The translations under genes and the position numbers were made by a program. Shown here one piece after another: positions 56,016-64,000 of a DNA stretch of 64,000 bases. Location: positions 41,365,806 through 41,429,805 of the forward strand of contig CAMZMU010000020.1 in the NCBI GenBank assembly GCA_947311845.1, written 5' to 3'. This stretch comes from Poa pratensis. Its lineage: Eukaryota; Streptophyta; Magnoliopsida; Poales; Poaceae. Numbering within the stretch: the stretch's first letter is position 1; each line of letters begins with the position of its first letter. The notes under the pieces were generated by a model. That model was given only the letters and a program-made list of their open reading frames with translations, searched no databases and had not been told where the DNA came from.

Positions 56016-57158
56016 TGTAACAGCCCAAAGTTGAGAACCTAAAAACCCGAGTAAAATTTTCGCTTTTGTGTTCATTGCATCATGGCATCCATATTAATTT
56101 GCTAAATAACATGCTAATTGGGTTGGCAACATTGAAAAACCCAAATGCCAAACTTGATCTAACAAACTTCAAAACAATGAAGGCACTCAAACTTGCAAAA
56201 CAAAATTATTTTGACATTTATATTTGTCAAGGAAGTTCTAAGAGTTCAAAAATCATATTTTGCACTTGCTTTAAAAATTCCAAAGTGTTATCATTTTGGT
56301 TTTAGCAAAAATGCCATATCCAACCCTTCTAAACAAAAGTGGTTCAAAACATTTTATTTGAGACACCAAAATTTGTGGAGCTTCTAATGTTAAGGGGAGC
56401 CTCCCCAAATTTTGTCCTAATTTTTGAAGATGTTTAAGTGCCTCAATTAAATGACTAAAGTCACAGGTTTTACAATTAAAACTGAAAGGACCAATCCGTG
56501 ATGGAAGAAATGTGCCAGGGGGTTTTCTGCAAATCATCGTCGTCTCTCTCCTCTCCACTGGCGCCATGCCGTCGCCGTGCCGCGCGCTCACGCACGCGCA
56601 GGGGGCCCTCCTCTCTGCCTCGCTGCGAGGAGACCAGCCCCACGAGGCCCTGCTCCCCCTACCACTCGCGCACTGCTCCCTCTGCTCCCCATCTCTCTCC
56701 CCACGCGCTCGCCGCCCGAGCCGCCATGGCCGCCGTCGCCGCCGCTGATTGAAGCTCCCCCGAGCAAATCGAAGACCACCACCAGCTCCGCCGTGTGCTC
56801 CTCTCCGTCGTCGCCGAAGAAATCGAACCGAGACGCCACACATTCCCGGGGATTCGAGTTCTTCCGCTCCGTCCGCCGTGCTCCGGGCAAGCTTGCCGTC
56901 GACTCCGACCCTCCCCTTCTTTGCCGAGCCTCTCCACGAGTCCAGGATCAAGCAGCCGAGGTTGCGCCACAATACCCCGACGATCCGTACTACCAGCACG
57001 TTGAGCAAGGCAAGCGTAATCCCCCCTCTGAGCATGTCTTATCCTATATTTCCGCAAATATTTTCTCCAATATAATATAGCATGCGGTTCCAAATGTCAA
57101 TTTTATTGGATTAGAGAATCCTATAGTTGCATTAAGTTTCCGATGCCAATACCTGTTT
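56016..57158 (+). repeat. 3' LTR of G3, first 1.14 kb, interrupted by G4
   Basis: Starts TGTAACAGCCCAAAG and matches the 5' LTR to ...GATGCCAATACCTGTTT. The intact LTR continues CCCTCCTATT; here it meets TGTGGGGACCCC of G4. The rest of this LTR should lie right of G4, outside the window. Confidence 0.9.
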
Positions 57159-60100
57159 TGTGGGGACCCCGGACTAGCTGTCCGAAATACCCGATTATGC
57201 TCAACACAACGATCCCGTGATCAGTCTGTCGTTGCACATAATCCGAATTGGATACCAAAGTTTACATCCATTACAGTACCGAATAAAAGTCTTACATAAA
57301 TGGTCATTTAGACCAAGTTCTTACATAGGTGCCTTCATGGCCAAACCAAATATATCAGCGGAAGCTACGGCGCAGTAGACATCATTCTAATGATGACACC
57401 CGACAGGCAGCTGACTTGTGGAGATCCTTAGTTGGCGTAGAAGTCGCCATACTCTTGCTCGGCATAGTGCTCCTCCTCGTAGTCTGGCTAGGTCAATAGC
57501 CAGGGACGAAACCAATATGAGTACATTTGAATGTACTCGCAAACTACCCCAACATGAGTATGCACAATTTTTATTTTAGTTGACAACTTTTCTTATTTAA
57601 AACATCTCTATATCTTTATTAAAAAAAGTAAGAAGAGTTTTATAACTATTTTTAAAGAAGTCACCGTTTTCATCTGTTTTTCCAAAACTCCTCCTTTTTC
57701 CCGACCATAGCCCGTCATGGTCCACTTTCATCCCACCACCTCATACCGATCCGTTGGTATAGGTGTAGGAAACATTCTCCACTCCATTTTTCTTTAAAAA
57801 CTCAAAGCCTTTTTAAAACTTGCACAAGGTCTTAGGACAGTCTCCCAATTGTCCATATCCGAGGACTCGGCTATTCGAATAGTTTTAAACACTCTGCAGA
57901 GGTAGCACGCTTTTAACCCACATCCATCCGGCAACTCATCGTGTCTGCCACGTCTCGCCATACCAGGTGTATGCGAAGTAAGCCGCCGGCCATAGCCTCT
58001 TATTTACTCATGCTAGTATAGGATCCTTCCCATATGACACTTTCCATCGACACCCAGTCCGGTTTCCCGTCAGAAACCCTAAGTGTGAGGACTCATAGTT
58101 TTGTCCGGCGGTTTATGGTGGAACCTTCTATCCTCCCCACCAACTTGTGTGAGGACCCGGGTCAGGGGGTAGATCCTCGACCATCCCCTCATGCATAACG
58201 GAGTCATCTCCGTCGATGAGGTATCCCATACTAATAAGAGCAAACTACATGACTACGCCTTTTCCCATATGTGGTAAATGTGGTCGCACGGGGTAGGATT
58301 GGTTTCCATAGTACTAGGACACTGTGCATTTTTCATAAACATCACCATTTTTCCACTTTTCCACTCCAACACCGACATCTCGGTATTTCATAAACTCATA
58401 GAAATTTCAAAGGAGTTTTGAATAAACAACATTGTTTTCCCATCCTAAAGTTTTATATAAACTACTACATAGGGTGGCAAAATAATATCCATATATTTTT
58501 GAAAGGGTTTGTAAATCCTGCTTTGAGAGTAAACATGTTATGAAAGTAGATGCATATGTTGGTAGTGCAAGCTCAGAGAATAGCTTGCCTTGCTTGGCAA
58601 AGTGATCTTGCTCTTGTTCTTCAAATTCAGCAAACTCTCCTTCCTCGATATATCCGACAACGTTCTCGTCTAATTAACAAACAAACAATGCGAACAATCA
58701 CTAAGCTATACAAGCAATCACCTCAACATAACCATCATCAACATCACAATTAGCTACTGCACACATCAAACCACACAATTTGATTTTCAAACAAAATTGA
58801 ATTAAACACTTTTTTATTACTTCTAAATTATGGCAGAACTAGTTATTCATGTTTAATTCCACAACTTGAGTTCTGTTGGTCACAAAAATACAAACTAAAA
58901 TTCTATGGAAAGCCACTGATGTGTAGAATACAACCCAATTTGAATTGGATCATTTGGAGTTACCAAACTCCCTACACATTGGATTGAATCCAGTAGCTTA
59001 ATAATCAAGTTTTAGCTACCAATTAAATTATATTGTTCCAAAAATTAAATCCTTTTAGGGATAACTAAACATGGATATATGTGAGCTAACAAAATTGGTC
59101 CTAACTCATTTGGATCAACCAATAAACATATTTGTCTGTTTTAGTCCAGAAGGGTTTATCTTAAAGTCAACAATTTATACTACTTCATTAATTCTACCAA
59201 ATTAGGGGAGCTAACACAAGGCAGTACTAAGCTAGAAAAATTGGTTTGGAATTATTTGGACTAACAGAGCATCAGAAACAAACAAGTTTAGAATTTAAAC
59301 CTTCTGTAGAATTTTCAATAATACTTCTACTCATTTAATTAAATGACATGAGACCAATTGTGTTGGTTAAACAATTTCATAAGATTTCCATAACAGTTGA
59401 GTTTGATTTATTTGGATTCCTAAATCTCGAGATATTTAATTTCAAAGTTGACATCAGTACTGAGAATTTCAGAGAATTTAAATTAGAAAAATCCACTGTT
59501 GTGGATAATGTTGAAATCCCTGACGGGTGGGTCCTACCGTCAGTGACTCAGCGAACGGTACGCGCGCGAGGGAAAAGATTAAAATTATGACAGTGGGACC
59601 CACATGGCAGTCTAACTTAATACGAAGCGGTACGTGGCCGTAGATCTTCGATCCAACGGCTCACGGAGGTCGCCATCGGCGACGACCTAAAACCGGCGGC
59701 GCTGCCGCGCCGGCGGCACGGGAGAGCTCGATTGGCTCACCTAGGGGCACGGGAGGGGTGGCGACGACCTAATCGACGGCGGCGGCGTTGGGGAAGCTCC
59801 TGGTCGAGTAGCGCGTGCCGGGACGGCCTGGATTGACGGCGGCGACAGGTGTTCGACGGTTTCTTCGTCGGGGCGAGGGGTGAGGGAGACGATGGCATAA
59901 TTGCACAAAACCCCTGCCCTTTTCTATAACTCTTATTTGCGTTTTAAAACAGTAGCTCTTCTCCAATTTTTTTGAGGTGTTTAAACATTTTAGAAAAATT
60001 CAAAAAATTTGTGGGGCCTTCCCATAATGTAGAAGCTCCACAAAAATTGGCATAAAATAATAAAATGTTTTGAAACATTTTTTTATAGTACTTTGTTTAT

Positions 60101-60470
60101 GTTATTTTGAATTTATTTCAATTGTTTTTATTTTGAATTTTAAAACTAGTTCAAAAAAATATTTGAAGGGGAAAGTGGTAGGAACAAAATGGGGAGTGTT
60201 TACATTACAACTCCACTGACTTTGGTTTGAAATAATTGAGTTTGTCACTTGAGATTTTCATGTGACAACTTGTCACTTTTATTTTTCTTGCTTTGATTTT
60301 ATATTTTGTTTTCTTTCTTTCTTACTAGTGTTCACTAGAGCAAACACTCACACAAACAGCAAGAACAACATCTCAAGTAACAAAAGCAATTAACATACAA
60401 TAAACAACAAAAGTTTTTGTTGGCTCTCATTTTTGGAATATAATCCTGATAATAATTTTGGGATGTTACA
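57159..60470 (-). repeat. 3' LTR of G4 (3,312 bp)
   Basis: On the minus strand it starts TGTAACATCCCAAAATT after the polypurine tract and ends GGTCCCCACA. A GC-rich block at 59,520-59,900 may be the promoter/R region. The rest is AT-rich without a credible frame. LTRs above 3 kb are typical of Tekay-type chromoviruses in grasses. Confidence 0.85.
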
Positions 60471-60484
60471 ATCCTTCCCCCCTT
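60471..60484 (-). other. Polypurine tract of G4
   Basis: Minus-strand AAGGGGGGAAGGAT directly before the 3' LTR start. This fixes the inner LTR edge. Confidence 0.9.
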
Positions 60485-60515
60485 AAAATAAATCTCGTCC
60501 CGAGATTTGCTAGGC

Positions 60516-61274
60516 TTAGGTTTTAAGGAGGTCTGGGAATTCGCTTCTAAGATAATCTTCGCGTTCCCAAGTTGCTTCTTCTTCAGAGTGGTTAGTCCAC
60601 TGGACTTTGTAAAACTTGATCGCACGTCTTCGGGTAACACGAACATCTTCTTCGAGAATTTTGAGGGGTCTCTCACGATAAGTCAGGTCTTGGTTCAGGT
60701 CGATGGAGAGGTGGTCGATGTTTTTGAAAACATCAGGCTGGTCAGGAACTTCAAGACACTTCCGGAGCAAGGAAATGTGGAAGACATCATGATAATCTCC
60801 TAACTCCTGGGGTAACTCCAGCTGATAGGATACTTCTCCTCGACGAGCAATGACCTTGAAGGGTCCAATATACCTTGGCGCTAACTTTCCTTTGACATGG
60901 AAACGCTGCATTCCCTTGAGGGGTGTCACTCGGAGATACACATAATCTCCGACACTGAAAGTGAGATCACGGCGCTTGGTGTCAGCGTAACTCTTCTGAC
61001 GGGATTGGGCAGTTTTGAGGCGTTCACGAATAAGCTGAACTTGCTCTTCAGCTTCTCGGAGGGTATCTGGTCCGAACAATTTGCTCTCTCCGGTATCGGA
61101 CCAATTCAGGGGTGTACGACACTTCTTGCCGTAAAGGGCTTCAAAAGGGGCCATTTGCAGACTAGACTGATAACTGTTGTTGTACGAGAACTCTGCAAAC
61201 GGAAGACAATCTTCCCACTTGGAACCATAGGATAGAACACATGCGCGAAGCATGTCCTCCAATATCTGGTTCAC
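60516..61274 (-). CDS. Integrase C-terminal part with chromodomain (G4)
   Basis: An open frame of 252 codons: FAEFSYNNSYQSSLQMAPFE, the GPF/Y-like module KLAPRYIGPFKVIARRG, then the chromodomain RRAIKFYKVQWTNHSEEEAT to the end of pol at 60,516. In chromoviruses this domain recognises chromatin marks to direct integration. The frame joins the core at ~61,272 with one frame change. Confidence 0.85.
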   Translation of the reverse strand: MNQILEDMLRACVLSYGSKWEDCLPFAEFSYNNSYQSSLQMAPFEALYGKKCRTPLNWSDTGESKLFGPDTLREAEEQVQLIRERLKTAQSRQKSYADTKRRDLTFSVGDYVYLRVTPLKGMQRFHVKGKLAPRYIGPFKVIARRGEVSYQLELPQELGDYHDVFHISLLRKCLEVPDQPDVFKNIDHLSIDLNQDLTYRERPLKILEEDVRVTRRRAIKFYKVQWTNHSEEEATWEREDYLRSEFPDLLKT

Positions 61275-61852
61275 TCGCTCAGTTGGCCATCGGTCTGGGG
61301 ATGATAAGCTGTGCTAAAGGCTAACTTGGTTCCGAGGGCTTCATGAAGGGATTTCCAGAATCTTGAGGTGAATTGCGTGCCTCTATCAGATACAATCTTC
61401 TTAGGCACACCATGCAGGCTCACTATTCTGGAAATATACAGGTCTGCTAACTGAGCTCCGGTATGAGTGGTCTTGACAGGAACAAAGTGGGCAACCTTGG
61501 TCAGTCGATCAACGATGACCCAGATTGAATCATGGCCTCGGTTGGATCTTGGAAGTCCGGTAATAAAATCCATTCCAATCTCATCCCACTTCCACTCGGG
61601 AATTTTCAAAGGTTGAAGCAATCCAGCGGGTCGCTGATGTTCAGCCTTGACTCGCTGACAGATATCACACTTGGCTACGAATGAACCAATCTCTCGCTTC
61701 ATTCCATGCCACCAAAATCTTTCTCGAAGGTCTTGGTACATTTTGGTTCCGCCGGGGTGGATTGAATAAGGGGTCTCATGGGCCTCCTTCAGGATTAACT
61801 CCTTAAGTTCCGTGACATTGGGCACACAGATACGGTCATTGAATTTCAGCAC
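61271..61852 (-). pseudogene. Integrase zinc domain and catalytic core (G4)
   Basis: HPGGTKMYQDLRERFWWHGM and CDICQRVKAEHQRPAG (H2C2), then WKWDEIGMDFITGLPRS with the first catalytic Asp, IVSDRGTQFTSRFWKS with the second, and AFSTAYHPQTDGQ before the frame is lost, just short of the Glu. It is separated from RNase H by ~120 bases with further frame changes. Confidence 0.85.
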
Positions 61853-62540
61853 TCCTTCAGCATCTTCGGTAAAACCGGGTGCTTTGCCGAGGGAAATTTC
61901 TTCCTAATTCCCTCTATGCTTTCATGACCTTTCTGGGCTTCTTTGATTTGATCCATCAGGGTTGGGGTTAACTCTAATTGGCGAGATAACCATGGCTAAC
62001 AAGCTCTAGTCCAAAATCTTGGAAGTCTTTGAACAAGGCTGGCTGTTCGGCTTGGATCAGGGCATTCAGGGTGCAAGGTTTGCGACTAAGGGCATCGGCA
62101 ACTACATTAGCCTTTCCGGGGTGATAATGGATTCCAATATCATAATCCTTGATTAATTCCATCCATCTCCTCTGTCGCAGGTTCAGATCTTTCTGGGTGA
62201 AAATATACTTCAAGCTTTTGTGATCTGTATAGACCTCGCAGCGATGTCCCGCAAGATAGGGACGCCACTTCTTAAGAGCAAAGACTACAGCAGCTAACTC
62301 CAAGTCATGGGTTGGGTAATTCTCTTCATGCGGTCGCAACTGCCGGGACAGGTACGACACAACTTTGCCTTCTTGCATCAGAACGCAACCAAGTCCGAGG
62401 CGTGATGCATCGCAATACACGTCGAAACTCTGGGTGACGTCTGGCATGATCAGGATTGGGGCTGAGGTTAGTCTCTTCTTCAGTTCTTGGAAACTATCCT
62501 CACACTTCTGAGTCCATTCAAATTTCTTGTCCTTCTTCAA
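61853..62540 (-). pseudogene. RNase H and linker (G4)
   Basis: From 62,540: [17 protein letters not shown] (catalytic Asp), the [19 protein letters not shown] helix with Glu, [13 protein letters not shown] (third Asp) and [11 protein letters not shown]. The linker to integrase (61,853-61,973) is frameshifted. Confidence 0.85.
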
Positions 62541-63202
62541 CAGTTGGGTCAGAGGTTTGGCTATACTGGAAAATCCTTCAACGAACTTGCGGTAATAACC
62601 GGCAAGTCCGAGAAAGCTTCGGATTTCAAAAACATTGGTTGGGGATAACCAGTCAAGAATGGCTTGTATCTTCTCAGGGTCAACAGAAATTCCTCCAGCG
62701 GATACAATATGTCCAGAAATGCCACTTCACTGAGCCAAAACTCACACTTGCTAAGTTTGGCATACAGTGGTGCTCTTGGAGGGTCTCCAAAACTAGACGC
62801 AGGTGTTCAGCATGCTCTTCTTCGGTCTTGGAATAAATAAGGATGTCATCAAGGAAAACTACCACGAACTTGTCGAGGTACTCCATGAAAATCTTGTTCA
62901 TGAGATTCATGAAATAGGCTGGGGCATTGGTCAGACCAAAAGACATCACGGTGTATTCAAACAACCGTAACGAGTGGTGAAGGCGGTCTTGGGAATATCT
63001 GTCTCTCGATCTTCAACTGATGGTAACCTGTCCGAAGATCGATCTTTGAAAAGACTCGGGCTCCGTTCATTTGATCGAACAGATCCTCGATCTTGGGAAG
63101 AGGGTACTTGTTTTTAATGGTCACGTCATTCAGCTTGCGATAATCCACACACAGGCGTGTGGTACCGTCTCTCTTGTCCACAAAATAATGGGTGATCCCC
63201 AT
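62541..63202 (-). pseudogene. Reverse transcriptase (G4)
   Basis: From 63,202: [35 protein letters not shown] (first Asp), a frame change at ~62,960, [15 protein letters not shown] and FLDD ([13 protein letters not shown]) at ~62,850, then the thumb region in another frame to 62,541. The Tyr of the usual Y-x-D-D is Phe, which occurs in some gypsy RTs. Confidence 0.85.
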
Positions 63203-63834
63203 GGTGAAGCGCTTGGGCGGACAAGACCTTTGCTTAGCATATCAGCCAACTGCTTCTTCAACTCAACCAGTTCTTCCGGATTCATCCGATAAGGCTTTTG
63301 GGATATGGGGGATGTTCCTGGGATAAGCTCAATTATGAACTCAATATCCCTATCTGGCGGCATACCAGGCAATTCTTCTGGGAAAACATCCTTGAACAGA
63401 TGAACAACACGGATCTCATCTAGGGCGGGTCGAGCTATGCTCTCATGGCAGCCTGGGTGAGGTTGACTAGTTTCAGACACATACTCCACTTCTACTTCTT
63501 TGTCGGTGGTGATGGATACAGCTCTTCTGGCACAGTCAATTCGACCATGGTACTTGGCTAACCAATTCATACCGAGTATAACATCGATGCCTTGGGTTCC
63601 CAGAACAATTAAGTTAACTGGAAACTTTTCTCCTTTGATCTCAAGGGGTACATCGGAGCAAAACATCTTGGTCTCTACGGTGGATTCTGGGATTTGGATG
63701 ACCATGGGTTTGGGTAAGAGGCTCTTAACTAAACCTCCCTTAGCAACAAATTCTTGGGTAACAAATGAATGGGTAGCACCAGAATCAAACAGAACAGTTG
63801 CAGGTACTGAGTTGACAAGGAACGTACCCAGCAC
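63203..63834 (-). pseudogene. Protease and RT N-terminus (G4)
   Basis: The aspartic protease site VLFDSGATHSFVTQEF lies near 63,790 and GIDVILGMNWLAKYHG near 63,560. The frame then runs into the RT start (FPEELPGMPPDRDIEFI). It stays open over ~230 codons until a frame change near 63,190. Confidence 0.85.
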
Positions 63835-64000
63835 AACATCCGGAGCATCCTGAGCTTCTTCAGCATTGATGTGGTGCAGACGACCCTTGGCAACAGCAGC
63901 ATTTCCGCGAGGTGCGGCATTCTTGCCATTTCCATTTCCATTGCGGCCTTGACCATTGTTCTGTGCCGGCGCATTGGGGCGCTGGACATTCCTCTTGGGA
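63835..64000 (-). pseudogene. Gag C-terminal tail (G4), cut by the window
   Basis: Asn/Gly/Arg-rich codons (NGQGRNGNGNGKN) lead into the protease in the same frame, as expected for the segment around or after the zinc knuckle. The knuckle itself is outside the window. Confidence 0.6.

Larger units (their letters stand above)
41824..56839 (+). repeat. Second copy of the 15-kb segment 26,794-41,810
   Basis: Begins inside the Helitron (TCAAGCCTAAGCACTGA) and ends inside the G3 3' LTR (...GAGACGCCAC), the same two points that bound the first copy. Order and content are identical, and lengths are 15,016 and 15,017. The differences are scattered single-base indels and few substitutions. The breakpoints match no transposon edge. 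Confidence 0.95.
48370..57158 (+). mobile_element. G3, second assembly copy, 3' LTR interrupted by G4
   Basis: 5' LTR 48,370-51,005, primer site 51,009-51,022, internal region to 56,015 and 3' LTR from 56,016. The 3' LTR runs on past the point where copy 1 stops and is broken at 57,158 (CCAATACCTGTTT) by G4. This copy therefore shows the true context of G3: an element nested in X and itself the target of G4. Confidence 0.9.
57159..64000 (-). mobile_element. G4: second chromodomain gypsy (minus), incomplete at the window end
   Basis: On the minus strand, from right to left: gag tail, protease, RT, RNase H, integrase with chromodomain, polypurine tract and a 3,312-bp 3' LTR. It is inserted in the 3' LTR of G3 and is therefore younger. 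Gag, primer site and 5' LTR lie beyond 64,000. A handful of frame changes separate otherwise well kept domains. Confidence 0.9.

Noticed and set aside
26794..56839. A biological 15-kb segmental duplication
   Set aside because: Breakpoints fall exactly at a 13-N gap and inside elements, lengths agree to one base, and differences look like read errors. False duplication is simpler.
57159..60470. Host gene in the 3.3-kb stretch before G4 pol
   Set aside because: It is bounded by TG/CA ends and a polypurine tract, which makes it an LTR; the short frames in it have no domain or splice structure.

Overview
The window is repeat-rich plant nuclear DNA, almost certainly from a Pooideae grass (wheat, barley, oat or ryegrass relatives). 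It is a stack of nested and broken Ty3/gypsy LTR retrotransposons plus one Helitron. I see no intact host gene, rRNA, tRNA, CRISPR array or bacterial feature. The grass assignment rests on LTRs beginning TGATACGTCTC (Sabrina-like, as I remember that Triticeae family), Tat-type gypsies with an antisense 'putative gypsy type transposon' ORF (PF04195-like), and two chromodomain (Tekay-like) gypsies with LTRs of 2.6-3.3 kb.

Layout. 1-2.7 kb: a gag-only gypsy on the minus strand (E0), with part of an antisense ORF fused to its gag. 2.7-5.56 kb: gypsy debris, a GGCCGGC array, a ~176-bp tandem repeat and a minus-strand Sabrina-like fragment. 5.56-13.68 kb: a decayed Tat-type gypsy (G1, minus strand) with gag, protease, reverse transcriptase, two RNase H domains and integrase. 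14.3-17.06 kb: a six-exon antisense ORF whose exons join in one open frame of 782 codons. 18.0-24.23 kb: a non-autonomous Sabrina-like element (S1). 20.3-31.2 kb: a real ~4.3 kb tandem duplication of the S1 3' end plus its flank; the second unit carries a 2,488-bp Helitron. 30.8-33.34 kb: element X, another antisense-ORF relic. 33.34-41.81 kb: chromodomain gypsy G3. 41,811-41,823: a run of 13 N. 41.82-56.84 kb: the same 15 kb again (Helitron part, Sabrina 3' end, X, G3). 57.16-64.0 kb: a second chromodomain gypsy (G4, minus strand), inserted in the 3' LTR of G3 and running off the window.

The most important point for a user is that 26,794-41,810 and 41,824-56,839 (15,017 and 15,016 bp) are near-identical direct copies that end exactly at the 13-N gap, in the middle of elements. 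This looks like two overlapping contigs placed end to end, not biology. The copies differ mainly by single-base indels, and at many places one copy keeps a reading frame that the other loses. Many 'frameshifts' in G3 and X are therefore probably sequencing errors.

The most interesting biology is the open, spliced antisense gene at 14,299-17,056, the Helitron with exact A/T insertion and terminal hairpin, and the tandem duplication with its later hairpin-exact deletion. Family names are from memory and motif reading; no database search was run.
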